Positions 27,778 through 36,226 of a stretch of 64,000 nt of DNA are shown here, piece after piece (positions within the stretch are counted from its first letter, which is position 1; every line of letters starts with the position of its first letter). This DNA is from Acidovorax sp. Leaf78 (GTDB lineage Bacteria > Pseudomonadota > Gammaproteobacteria > Burkholderiales > Burkholderiaceae_C): NCBI RefSeq assembly GCF_001422735.1, contig NZ_LMLZ01000007.1:84597-148596 (forward strand), read 5' to 3'. The notes beneath the pieces are model-generated. The model searched no databases. It was not told the origin of the DNA and saw only the letters and a list, made by a program, of their open reading frames with translations. A program made the position numbers and the translations under genes.

Positions 27778-28051
27778 AGATTGGTGGGCCTGACCGCCCT
27801 GTGTCAGGTTCAAGCCATTTCACGAACTGCCGATCCATCTAATTGATAGATATATTCAGCAAAGCCCGGTATTCGAATTTCAATCGCATATTGGGCCATT
27901 CGCGCTCAGGGGGCGTTCAATGGGTGACCCCCACAGCAATGCCCAATAGCATTTGCACCCCACCCTAGCACTAAAAAGCCGAACAGCATATTTAATTGAA
28001 TAATTAATATTTTATTAAATTGCAATCAATCGGCAACTGAGCATTCGAGAC

Positions 28052-28402
28052 ATGCTAACAAAAATAAACCATGCAGATATATTTGCAGGGTTTATTTTTG
28101 CAACTAGCCGCTTCACTCCGATCGTCTTTCCATCGATTCCTCAGCCCACTGCTAAATCAACGGTGTGCCTGCGCGACGACAGCCATATCCAGAATTTTGC
28201 TACAGCCAATTATGAGGCCCAATTTATCAACTGCGCATCAAACGTCTTCAGCATGGACTATCAAAGTTGGACAAAAAATAAACCAACTAATACTATGACT
28301 GCGAAGTATTATTTCATACGAAATCATGGCCCTTATGGTTCGCGTCGCGTAAGCACCCCTAACAAAACGATTACATATATTTTCAATTCGTATGACTCAT
28401 GA
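28052..28402 (+). CDS. Hypothetical protein in AT-rich island
   Basis: A 116-codon frame with codon usage far more AT-rich than the chromosome. I do not recognise it. The C-terminal part (about 60-116) is Tyr/Asn/Lys-rich. It overlaps the start of the next gene by 11 bases. It might be a real partner of the lysozyme-like gene, its broken N-terminal part, or a chance frame; it has no clear ribosome binding site. Confidence 0.35.
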   Translation: MLTKINHADIFAGFIFATSRFTPIVFPSIPQPTAKSTVCLRDDSHIQNFATANYEAQFINCASNVFSMDYQSWTKNKPTNTMTAKYYFIRNHGPYGSRRVSTPNKTITYIFNSYDS

Positions 28403-28778
28403 CCACCTGCATACGCACCGGCCTCTAAAAACGGCACGACACAAGTGGAAAGCGAAATCATCTAACATTGTGTCGCTACATGTGCAAATGGCACTAAAAG
28501 AAGCCATGGAGAAAGAAAATATAGCAGTAACGGATTTCGACGATTTGCTATGGATCATGGCGCAAGAATCGGGAGGTGTTGTTGGAGTGCGCGATGGATC
28601 ATCGACAGCGAGAGGACTTTTTCAACTCCTGATGGCACAATATCCGTTAAACCCCAACGGAGAAAAATCTTTTGGCAACGCAGTGGAAGAATGCCAAGGG
28701 GGCATCCACTATATATATGGACGCTATCATTCCTCACAGAAGGCAAAAGCGTTTTGGGAAAAGCACCATTGGTACTAA
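28392..28778 (+). CDS. Lysozyme-like (SLT-type) protein, possible effector
   Basis: A 128-residue protein. The C-terminal 90 residues resemble the lytic transglycosylase/lysozyme fold: a likely catalytic Glu in LLWIMAQESGGVVG, then the STARGLFQLL turn, and a C-terminal GGIHYIYGRYHSSQKAKAFWEKHHWY that matches the end of SLT-type domains. No signal peptide, so if it attacks peptidoglycan it needs a secretion system. One base separates it from a small exported protein. AT-rich, clearly foreign. The start could be the internal ATG at residue 33. Confidence 0.65.
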   Translation: MTHDHLHTHRPLKTARHKWKAKSSNIVSLHVQMALKEAMEKENIAVTDFDDLLWIMAQESGGVVGVRDGSSTARGLFQLLMAQYPLNPNGEKSFGNAVEECQGGIHYIYGRYHSSQKAKAFWEKHHWY

Positions 28779-28779
28779 A

Positions 28780-29250
28780 ATGAAAATAAATCCGCAATCT
28801 CTTTGCATTGCATTAATCATTTATTCAACCTCTATTTCTGCTGCCGACCACTCTCACCCCATCAGCTTCGACACATACAAGGTAGGCGTTGCAACTAAAA
28901 AAAGCTCAGTACTGCCGAAAACAACTTCCGCTGACGCTACTCCGTACATCTCTCAACTCAACTCCGCAGCAAGACAACCCATCAATTTTGCAGGGCACTA
29001 TATCCTGGCTACGTGGGGCTGCGGTTCTGGTTGTGTGATGGGCGGTGCAATCGACACCGTGACAGGGCGTGTGGTGATGCTGCCGTTCACTGTATCCAAT
29101 TGGCCGCTCCAGGTCGTGGAACCCCTCGCTTTTCAGAAAGACAGTGCTCTTCTCGTTATTCAAGGCAGCAGGAATGAGCAAGGATCGGGCATCCACTACT
29201 ACCAGTTTGATGGTTCTCAATTCAAGTTATTGAAGACGGTTAATCACTAA
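28780..29250 (+). CDS. Small exported protein, possible immunity protein
   Basis: A 156-residue protein with a signal peptide (about 1-22, LCIALIIYSTSISAA). The mature domain has the pattern INFAGHYILATWGCGSGCVMGGAIDTVTG with two close cysteines, seen in a widespread family of uncharacterised periplasmic proteins. It begins 1 base after the lysozyme-like gene and shares its AT-rich composition. A periplasmic protein tied to a cell-wall-degrading protein without a signal is the arrangement expected for an immunity protein; this is inference. Confidence 0.65.
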   Translation: MKINPQSLCIALIIYSTSISAADHSHPISFDTYKVGVATKKSSVLPKTTSADATPYISQLNSAARQPINFAGHYILATWGCGSGCVMGGAIDTVTGRVVMLPFTVSNWPLQVVEPLAFQKDSALLVIQGSRNEQGSGIHYYQFDGSQFKLLKTVNH

Positions 29251-29430
29251 CGCTATCTAACCTTGCTCAGCGCTTTCGCTACGCTGGCGGGCTGCGGCCA
29301 TCAAATCGCCAACGATGGGTCGCAGCTCCGAACTTGAACAATTCGGCCGAGACGCTGCGCCAAGGTCGTGCTGCCATGCTTGTCAGGGCCAAGTAGAGCA
29401 ACCGCAATGCTGAGCGCTAATAATGGCCGG

Positions 29431-30840
29431 ATGACACCTTCATCCTCTTCGCCTCCGTCGCCCCGCCCCCGTATCGTCATCATCGGCTGCGGCTTCGGCG
29501 GCCTGGAAGCCGCGCGTGCGCTGCGGGGCGCCGCGGTGGATGTGACGCTGATCGACAAGACCAACCACCACCTCTTCCAGCCCCTGCTGTACCAGGTCGC
29601 CACGGCCGGGTTGTCGGCGCCCGCCATTGCTGCGCCCATACGGCATTTGTTTCGGCAGCAGCCCAACGTCACCACCTTGCTGGGCGAGGTCCAGCGCATC
29701 GATGTGGCGGCGCGCACGGTGTATCTGAAGGACGGGCCCCACCCATCCGAGCCTTTGCACTACGACCACCTGGTGGTGGCGGCAGGCGCCACGCACAGCT
29801 ACTTCGGCCAGGACGCGTGGGCCACGCATGCGCCGGGGCTCAAGACGCTGGACGACGCCTTCGAGATCCGCCGCCGCATCCTGCTGGCGTTCGAGGCGGC
29901 CGAGAAAGAGGCCGACGTGCAGCGCCGCGCCGACTGGCTCAACTTCGTCGTGGTGGGCGCCGGGCCCACGGGGGTGGAGATGGCGGGCACGCTGGCCGAG
30001 ATCGCCAACCACACGCTGCCCGGCGAGTTTCGCCACATCGACCCCGCCAGCGCCAGGATCATCCTGCTCGAAGGCGGCGCGCGGGTGCTGCAGGCCATGC
30101 CCGAGGCGCTGAGCCAGCGCGCGAAGGAGCAACTGGAGAAGCTGGGCGTAGAGGTGCGGCTGCAGGCCCGTGTCACGGCCATTGATGCTGGAGGTTTGAT
30201 GGTGGAATCGCCTGCTACCGCTGGCTCAGCAGGCGCCAACAGCTATCAAATCAAGAGCAAATGCATTGTTTGGGCTGCGGGGGTGGCGGCCTCGCCGCTG
30301 GGCCGGCACCTGGCCGAAGCCACCGGCTGCACCACCGACCGCGCAGGCCGCGTGGTCGTGGCGCCCGACCTGTCGCTGCCCGGCCACCCGGAGATCAGCG
30401 TGATCGGCGACCTGGCCTCGGCCCAAAGCCATGCGCCCGGGCACGAGCCCAAGCCGGTGCCCGGCGTGTCGCCGGGTGCCAAGCAGATGGGCCGCGCCGC
30501 GGCGGCCAACATCCTGCGGCGGCTCGGTGGCCAGCCCACGCAGCCGTTTCGCTACAGCGACTACGGCAACCTGGCGACCATCGGCCGCAACTCGGCGGTG
30601 GTGGACCTCACCTCGCCCGCGGGGCCGGTGCGGTTTTCGGGCTACTTCGCGTGGCTGTTCTGGCTGTTTGCGCACGTGTACTTTTTGATCGGCTTTCGCA
30701 ACCGGCTGGTCGTGCTGATGGACTGGGCCTGGGCGTACTGGAGCTTCGCGCGCTATGCGCGGGTGGTGACGGGGATCGAGGGGCAACCGTCCGTGGCCGC
30801 AGCGCCGGTATCCAAAACCCCCGACAAGGCCCAACCGTAG
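29431..30840 (+). CDS. NAD(P)/FAD-dependent oxidoreductase, NDH-2 type
   Basis: Type II NADH:quinone oxidoreductase-like flavoprotein of 469 residues: peripheral inner-membrane enzyme passing electrons from NADH to quinone without proton pumping. FAD site IVIIGCGFGGLEAARAL, NADH site VVVGAGPTGVEMAGTLAEI, second FAD motif ISVIGDLASA, and C-terminal hydrophobic membrane anchor (FSGYFAWLFWLFAHVYFLIGF). The ATG at 29431 fits the family N-terminus; upstream in-frame ATGs add nothing recognisable. Residues about 260-277 are encoded by a family B repeat and form an insert between two conserved segments. Confidence 0.92.
   Translation: MTPSSSSPPSPRPRIVIIGCGFGGLEAARALRGAAVDVTLIDKTNHHLFQPLLYQVATAGLSAPAIAAPIRHLFRQQPNVTTLLGEVQRIDVAARTVYLKDGPHPSEPLHYDHLVVAAGATHSYFGQDAWATHAPGLKTLDDAFEIRRRILLAFEAAEKEADVQRRADWLNFVVVGAGPTGVEMAGTLAEIANHTLPGEFRHIDPASARIILLEGGARVLQAMPEALSQRAKEQLEKLGVEVRLQARVTAIDAGGLMVESPATAGSAGANSYQIKSKCIVWAAGVAASPLGRHLAEATGCTTDRAGRVVVAPDLSLPGHPEISVIGDLASAQSHAPGHEPKPVPGVSPGAKQMGRAAAANILRRLGGQPTQPFRYSDYGNLATIGRNSAVVDLTSPAGPVRFSGYFAWLFWLFAHVYFLIGFRNRLVVLMDWAWAYWSFARYARVVTGIEGQPSVAAAPVSKTPDKAQP
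30209..30262. repeat. Dispersed repeat family B inside the NDH-2 gene
   Basis: Reverse-oriented copy (CCTGCTACCGCTGGCTCAGC..., AACAGCTATCAAATCAAGAG...). It stays in frame and encodes PATAGSAGANSYQIKSK in a surface loop just before the conserved IVWAAGVAASPLG. Confidence 0.7.
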
Positions 30841-30916
30841 GGCACGGACGCCGCAGTACCGCAGCGGGGCGGCGTCTTCCCGCCCCGCCTGCACGCCGGC
30901 GTTCCCAGAACCTGGT

Positions 30917-31699
30917 TCAGCCTCGCGCCCCGGCAGCGCCCTGCGGGCCCCGCAGGTGCGCGATCAGGTCCTCCAGCCGGAGCTTGCTGGCCATCTTGTG
31001 TCGCAGGGTCTTGAGCTCTGCCATCACGGCTTGCAACTCACCGGGTGTCGGCTGCAGCGGCCTGAGGCATTGGGCCAGCACCGGCACCACCTCGCGCCGC
31101 ATGAACCGCCCGCCCGCCAGCACCATCTGCACGATCACGAGCAGCACGCCCAGGGCCATGAACACCAGCACCGCCAGGTCGGACGAGTCGGGGGACACCT
31201 TGTGCACGAGGGCGGGCCCGGCGATCATCAAGCCCAGCGCGACCAGCGCCGAGATACCGACCTCCTTGTCGAAATGGGTGGAGGCAAAACGCTTTTCGAC
31301 CTTGGGCGACAGCAGCAAAAACGGGCTGCGGATCAGCGCCTTGCGGTCATCGGCATGCAGGGCGCGCGGGTCTTCGCGCAGCTGCCGCTCCAGGTCCAGC
31401 CGCTCCTTCCAGGCCTGCTCCAGGTTCGGGAAGGTCTGCCGCGCCAGCTCGGGCAAAGACGCCGGTTGGGACGCCGCCGCCGCGTAGTGGGTGGGCTCGG
31501 CGTTGAACGCGGTGCCGCACCGCGCACAGGTGCGCTCGTAGCCCACCAGTTCGCCCTGGCTCACGGTGATGTAGTACACGTGCCCCGCCGAGCCCAGGCG
31601 CCGCAGCACGAAGGGCCGCGGCTTGCGGCAGATAGGGCAGAAATCGGCCACATGGCCGAGTTTTCGATAGACGAGCTTCTTCCCCCAGACGATGAACAT
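30917..31699 (-). CDS. Zinc-ribbon membrane protein of unknown function
   Basis: A 260-residue protein. An N-terminal zinc-ribbon (CPICRKP ... CARCG, about residues 21-63) is followed by a helical region and two membrane helices (about 165-185 and 193-213). The N-terminal MFIVWGKKLVYRKLGHVADFCPIC resembles a family found in many proteobacteria. The start at 31699 has an AGAGGGG ribosome site; the longer frame does not. It stands alone. Function unknown. Confidence 0.75.
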   Translation of the reverse strand: MFIVWGKKLVYRKLGHVADFCPICRKPRPFVLRRLGSAGHVYYITVSQGELVGYERTCARCGTAFNAEPTHYAAAASQPASLPELARQTFPNLEQAWKERLDLERQLREDPRALHADDRKALIRSPFLLLSPKVEKRFASTHFDKEVGISALVALGLMIAGPALVHKVSPDSSDLAVLVFMALGVLLVIVQMVLAGGRFMRREVVPVLAQCLRPLQPTPGELQAVMAELKTLRHKMASKLRLEDLIAHLRGPQGAAGARG

Positions 31700-31935
31700 G
31701 GGAACCCCTCTCGGTGTGTTGTGTGATTTTTGGGAAACGGGAAGCCGCATGGTACGCACTGCGGCTGCCAAGGCACCGGGGGATGCGCCTGGGAATGCGT
31801 CCCTGTTTCCATCACGCAACGCAGTGCCGTGCTCGCCCGCCTGGAATCCTCTCGAACGAAAGACGGTGTACACACAGACCACCATGGCCCGCACAGCAGG
31901 GTGGCCCCACGGGGCCGCGCCTCACGGCGGCGGCA

Positions 31936-32622
31936 TCAGGGCCGGACGTCGGCCACCTGCTCCAGCCATTGGGACAGCTCTTGCGCCACTTGCGTCGATG
32001 CATCCGACAGCGCGGCCACGCCACCTGCGGCGTCGGCGCTACGGGCGGGGGTCCGCACGATGAACACACGCTGGCCGCGCAGCACCTCGCCGGCCAAGGC
32101 GAGGTCCACCACCGTGGCGCGCAGCCGCACCACGCCGGCACTGTCCGTGGCGCTGGTGAACACATGGCTGAACTCTTCCAGCTCCACGCGCAGCACGGAC
32201 GGCAGGCGGCTGCCCTGGGCTGAGTCGCGCGCCTGGGCGGCGGCGTCGTCGGCCTTGAGGATGGCGCGGCGCTGGCCCAGCTGCTCGCGCAGGCGCTGCT
32301 GTACCAGCTGCGCAGGCGGCTGGCTCCAGCGCGCCTGGCTGTAGGGGCGCAGCTGCTGGGTGTCGGCGTACATCAGGCGGTACAGCACGGCGTTGCTGCC
32401 TTCGGGCAGGCCGGGCGCGTCCACGTCGGCCAGCGCCAGCGGCGGCAGCGGTGCGCGCCGGTCGGTGGGCACCGGGGCCAGCGCGCCGGGGCCGAAGTCG
32501 TACAGCACGGGCCGGGCGGGTGGTGTGGGCAGGGCCGAGCAGCCAGCCAGCAGGATCAGGCCCAGAACGGCGCTCGCGCCGGACAGATAAGCGCGGCCAG
32601 CTATGCTTTTGATAGTCTTCAT
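31936..32622 (-). CDS. ABC-type transport auxiliary lipoprotein (PqiC-like)
   Basis: Outer-membrane lipoprotein of 228 residues, last gene of an MCE lipid-transport operon. Lipobox LILLAGC at about residue 27 with a typical signal peptide. The body matches the family of auxiliary lipoproteins that accompany MlaD-type proteins (YDFGPGALAP at the start of the mature domain, and AYLMYADTQQL-like VLYRLMYADTQQLRPYSQARW). In PqiABC such a lipoprotein holds the periplasmic MCE tunnel at the outer membrane. The second ATG (32622) is best spaced from the GAGGA site. A repeat lies between it and the MCE gene. Confidence 0.85.
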   Translation of the reverse strand: MKTIKSIAGRAYLSGASAVLGLILLAGCSALPTPPARPVLYDFGPGALAPVPTDRRAPLPPLALADVDAPGLPEGSNAVLYRLMYADTQQLRPYSQARWSQPPAQLVQQRLREQLGQRRAILKADDAAAQARDSAQGSRLPSVLRVELEEFSHVFTSATDSAGVVRLRATVVDLALAGEVLRGQRVFIVRTPARSADAAGGVAALSDASTQVAQELSQWLEQVADVRP

Positions 32623-32689
32623 TTGCATTCCTCAGAGATCCATTTCGGCGGCATCGCCACACGCTTCACGACCGGCGCTGCCGGGATAC

Positions 32690-32775
32690 CAGCGCACCCG
32701 TGGCACCGGCTTCCCCAGGCCACCGGCTGCGCCCCCCTTCGGGGGGAAAGCGCCGCAGGCGAGGCTCAGGGGGGG
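32690..32775 (-). repeat. Dispersed repeat family A supplying the MCE gene's stop codon
   Basis: The CCCCCTGAG box includes the TGA stop (32766-32768) of the MCE gene, so its last residues SPP are repeat-encoded. The rest of the unit fills most of the spacer to the lipoprotein gene. Confidence 0.8.
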
Positions 32776-33731
32776 CTGAACCCCGCTTCACCCGGGCCGG
32801 GCGGTACGCGCCCCGAGCCGTAGATGAAGAGTTGCGGGTTGTCCGACACGCCGCCGGCAGTGCGGCTCAGCTGCCGTGCAGCGCGCGAGGTGTCGTCGGC
32901 CGCGCGGTTCAGGCGTGGCAGCGTGGTGGTGCTGAACTGGTCGGCCGCGCGCGCCAGCGATTGCGTGCCGATCGTGATCTGGTCGATGGGCCCGCCGTCG
33001 GCGCCCAGGCGCTGGGTGGTCTTGCTCACGTCGGCCGCCAGCGACGACACGCTGGCGCCGGCCTGCTGCAGCGACTGCAGGGTCTTGCGCGCGTCGTTGG
33101 CCAGGGGCGGGATCGACGCCAGGGCGGGGTCCAGGCGCTGGGCCACGGTGGCATCGAGCCGCTGGGTCAGCGTGTTGACGCTGCCGGCGGCCAGCGCGAT
33201 GTTGCCGATGGCCTCGGAGAGCTTTTGCTGGTTGCTGTCCGACAGGATCTGGTTCACGCGGCGCGTGGCTTCTTCGACCTGGCTCAGGATGGCGGGGGCT
33301 TGTTCGGCCAGCTTGCCGAACGGTGACGCCTTGATGGGCAAGCGCGGCAGGCCGCTCGGGCCCGGCGGCAGCTCGGGGTAGGGCTTTTCGGCGTCGTCCA
33401 GCAGGATGTGGGCCAGGCCCGTGACGCCCTGGTAGCCCAGCACGGCAAAGGTGGTGGGGCTGATGGGCGCCTGCTCGTTCACAGCGATGCGGATGAGCAC
33501 GTTGCCGCTCACCTGCGGGTCGAACCCGATGCGGGTGACCTTGCCGACGGCCACGCCCTTGTAGCGCACTGCGGCCTGGGGCTGCAGGCCGCCCACGCCG
33601 TCCTTGGTGGACAGCTCGAATTGCTCGTAGTTGGCGCTGTCGCGCGTGAGCCAGATGGCCAGGCCCGCCAGCATGGCGGCCACCACCAGCACGAAGATGC
33701 CTGCGGCAAGCGCGTGGGATTTGTTTTCCAT
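32766..33731 (-). CDS. MlaD/MCE-domain lipid-transport protein
   Basis: Periplasmic substrate-binding ring protein of an MCE lipid transporter. 321 residues: N-terminal membrane anchor (about 9-29, ALAAGIFVLVVAAMLAGLAIWL), MCE domain (about 38-115, LSTKDGVGGLQPQAAVRYKGVAVGKV), then a long helical region (about 150-300) that could form a tunnel. Its ATG overlaps the stop of the ATPase gene (ATGA), so translation is coupled. The C-terminal SPP and stop come from a repeat. Confidence 0.92.
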   Translation of the reverse strand: MENKSHALAAGIFVLVVAAMLAGLAIWLTRDSANYEQFELSTKDGVGGLQPQAAVRYKGVAVGKVTRIGFDPQVSGNVLIRIAVNEQAPISPTTFAVLGYQGVTGLAHILLDDAEKPYPELPPGPSGLPRLPIKASPFGKLAEQAPAILSQVEEATRRVNQILSDSNQQKLSEAIGNIALAAGSVNTLTQRLDATVAQRLDPALASIPPLANDARKTLQSLQQAGASVSSLAADVSKTTQRLGADGGPIDQITIGTQSLARAADQFSTTTLPRLNRAADDTSRAARQLSRTAGGVSDNPQLFIYGSGRVPPGPGEAGFSPP

Positions 33732-34657
33732 CAGGTGTGTTCCTTGTCTGGCTGGGGTGCGGCCGGCTGCGCGGGGCCCTGCGCCAATGCAGGTGGAGGT
33801 GCGGGTTCAGTGAGGGGGGCGGATGCGGATTCGGGTGCGGGGGCCTGCACCGGCGCCATGGCGCGCTGGCCCCGTTCGCCCATGAAGAACTGCTCGATGA
33901 ACGGGTGCTTGAAATGCGCCACCTCGTGCGGTGGCCCGGTGACGATGACCTTCTTGTCGGCCAGCACGGCCACGCGGGTGCTGAGGGCGAACAGCGTGTC
34001 CAGGTCGTGCGTGACCATCACCACCGTGAGCCCCAGCGCCGCGCGCAGCTCGCGCAGCAGCGCACAGAATTCGTCGGAGCTGTTCGGGTCCAGCCCCGCC
34101 GTGGGCTCGTCGAGCAGCAGCAGCGGCGGGTCCATGATGAGCGCACGCGCCAGCGCCACGCGCTTGACCATGCCGCCGGACAAATCGGACGGCATGCGGC
34201 TCGCGTGCTCGGGCTTGAGGCCCACCATCTGCAGCTTGACCAGGGCCGCGTCGCGCACCAGGTCATGGGGCAGCGTGCCCTGCTCGCGCAGCGCGAAGGC
34301 CACGTTGTCGAGCACGTTGAAGGCCGAGAACAGCGCGCCGTGCTGGAACAGCATGCCCACGCGGCTGGCCGCGCCCTCGCGCCCCATCTCCGACGCCGGC
34401 CGCCCCAGCACCGTCACCGTGCCGCGCGCCGGCTTGGCCAGGCCCAGTATCTGGCGCAGCAGCACCGTCTTGCCCGTGCCCGAGCCGCCCACCAGCGACA
34501 GCATCTCGCCGCGCTGCACGCTGAAGTTCAGGTCCTGGTGCACGGTGAACGCTTCGGTGCCCTTGCCGAAAATGCTCCACAGCCCGCGCACGTCCACCAC
34601 CGGCGGCTCGTCCGGCGCCACGGCGATGTGCTCGGGCTTGGCGATGCGTTCAGTCAT
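33731..34657 (-). CDS. ABC transporter ATP-binding protein (MlaF-like)
   Basis: Cytoplasmic ATPase of the MCE lipid transporter, 308 residues. Walker A GGSGTGKTV, signature LSGGMVKRVALARAL, Walker B PLLLLDEPTAGLDP, and H-loop VMVTHDLDTLF. The C-terminal 40 residues are Pro/Ala-rich (PVQAPAPESASAPLTEP), an unusual tail of unknown role. Start at 34657 follows a GGGGAG site; upstream frame is repeat sequence. It is second in the operon after the permease. Confidence 0.93.
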   Translation of the reverse strand: MTERIAKPEHIAVAPDEPPVVDVRGLWSIFGKGTEAFTVHQDLNFSVQRGEMLSLVGGSGTGKTVLLRQILGLAKPARGTVTVLGRPASEMGREGAASRVGMLFQHGALFSAFNVLDNVAFALREQGTLPHDLVRDAALVKLQMVGLKPEHASRMPSDLSGGMVKRVALARALIMDPPLLLLDEPTAGLDPNSSDEFCALLRELRAALGLTVVMVTHDLDTLFALSTRVAVLADKKVIVTGPPHEVAHFKHPFIEQFFMGERGQRAMAPVQAPAPESASAPLTEPAPPPALAQGPAQPAAPQPDKEHT

Positions 34658-34711
34658 GGCGCCACTCCCCATATGCGTAGGTACCGCCACCCAACGCAGC
34701 AACTGGCGCGC

Positions 34712-34802
34712 CCCCATGCCAGTGCCACCGTGGAACTGGCTTCGCCCGGCCACGGGTGGCGTCCCCCTCGAGGGGGGGATGGAGCGAAGCGACACAGGGG
34801 GG
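34712..34802 (-). repeat. Dispersed repeat family A between permease and ATPase genes
   Basis: Copy with CCCCCCTGTGTCGCTTCGCTCC at its gene-proximal end, 3 bases after the permease stop. It separates genes of one transporter. Confidence 0.8.
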
Positions 34803-34805
34803 ACT

Positions 34806-35933
34806 TCATATACCGATGTTCTTGAAGCCGATGGCAAAGAGCGCATCCACGATGATCACCATGGTGATCGACGTCACCACCGACGCCGTGGTGCCTTCGC
34901 CCAGGCTCTGGGTGTTGGGCTTGACGCGCAGGCCCCAGTGGCAGCCGATGAGCGCGATGAAGGCACCGAACACCACCGACTTGGCCATGGCCAGCCCCAG
35001 GTTGCCCACCTTCACCGCGGCGGGCAGCGCCTGCGCGAAATAGGCGGGAGAAATGTCCATGGCCAGGTCGGCCGCCAGCATGCCCCCGGCCAGCGCGGCC
35101 AGCGTGGTCCACAGGCTGATGAGCGGCATGGCGATGGCCAGCGCGATGGTGCGCGGCATCACCAGCCGAAAGCCGTGCGGGATGCCCATGACGCGCATGG
35201 CGTCGAGTTCTTCGGTCACGCGCATCACGCCGATCTGCGCGGTGATGGCCGAGCCCGAGCGGCCCGCGACCAGGATGGCGGCCAGCATGGGCCCCAGCTC
35301 GCGGATCAGCGAGATGCCCAGGATGTTCACGATGAAGGACTCGGCCCCGAACTGGCGCAGCTGCAGGCTCATGAGGTAGGCCAGCACCACCCCGATCAGA
35401 AAGCCCACCAGCGCCGTGATGGGCAGCGCCGTCGCTCCCATACGGTACAGGTGGCCCGACACATCCCGCCAGGGCCCGCGGCGCGGGTTGCGCGCCAGGC
35501 GGCCCATGTCCAGCACCAGCTGGCCCACCATTTCGAGCATGTGGCGCGCGTGGTTCACGCCATGCAGCACCAGCAGGCCCAGCCGGTCCACCTCTTCGGC
35601 CAGCCGCCACGGCTCGCGCGGCGGTTCGGTGCCGGTGGTGAGTTCGGCCACGCGTTCGAGCATGTCGCGCTGGGCGTCGGTGCAGTCCAGCTGCGCGGGC
35701 CAGGCCCGCTGCCAGTGGTTCCACACCAGCTGCGCGCCGACATGGTCCAGCCATTGCAGCGGCGTCAGGTCCCAGCCCAGGTCAGGCGCGGCGGGGTTGG
35801 ATTGCAGTTGTCCCGAGACGGCCGCCCACTGCCTGCGGGTGCCCAGCTCGGCCGCGCCCCAGCGCCCATGCAGTTGCGCACACGCGCCCTGGGGCGTGTC
35901 GGTGCGAACTATGCGGGGGGTGTGGTCGGTCAT
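34806..35933 (-). CDS. MlaE-family permease with N-terminal STAS-like domain
   Basis: Inner-membrane permease of the MCE lipid transporter, 375 residues. The first 115 or so residues resemble a STAS domain (the role of MlaB), here fused to the permease; the rest is the MlaE domain with five to six helices (GFLIGVVLAYLMSLQLRQFGAE, LGPMLAAILVAGRSGSAITAQIG, MPRTIALAIAMPLISLW). With the downstream ATPase, MCE protein and lipoprotein it forms a complete transporter. An upstream in-frame ATG at 35975 is possible. A separate mlaC is not present. Confidence 0.9.
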   Translation of the reverse strand: MTDHTPRIVRTDTPQGACAQLHGRWGAAELGTRRQWAAVSGQLQSNPAAPDLGWDLTPLQWLDHVGAQLVWNHWQRAWPAQLDCTDAQRDMLERVAELTTGTEPPREPWRLAEEVDRLGLLVLHGVNHARHMLEMVGQLVLDMGRLARNPRRGPWRDVSGHLYRMGATALPITALVGFLIGVVLAYLMSLQLRQFGAESFIVNILGISLIRELGPMLAAILVAGRSGSAITAQIGVMRVTEELDAMRVMGIPHGFRLVMPRTIALAIAMPLISLWTTLAALAGGMLAADLAMDISPAYFAQALPAAVKVGNLGLAMAKSVVFGAFIALIGCHWGLRVKPNTQSLGEGTTASVVTSITMVIIVDALFAIGFKNIGI

Positions 35934-36066
35934 GAACTGGGCGGCGCGGCCGCCAGGTGATAAGGGAGGCTGCATGGTAGCGGAGCCACGCCACCGCAGC
36001 GCGTAGGATTTTCTCCCGCCAGAGGCACGGCGCGGGGTGGCCAAAGGCACCCAGTGTGTGAAATTA

Positions 36067-36127
36067 ATATCAAACAGCCCCGTCCCGCTGGACCACCAAG
36101 CGCCACCAGCTATTAAAACAATAGCAA
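36067..36127. repeat. Dispersed repeat family B
   Basis: Reverse-oriented copy in the divergent gap between the MlaE-like permease and the GMC oxidoreductase, with terminal AGCTATTAAAACAATAGC self-complementary arm. Confidence 0.75.
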
Positions 36128-36226
36128 TAGGCAGGACCCCTATCGACAGGGCATGTGCGATCCGCACAATGGCGCACCGACCCACACTGCACAGCACCGC
36201 TGGCCCTGATCCGATCTGCCCTGCCC

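Noticed and set aside
29251-29430. Lipoprotein-like fragment (TLLSAFATLAGCGHQ) before the NDH-2 gene
   Set aside because: Only about 25 codons without a start or ribosome site; it could be a decayed gene but support is too thin.
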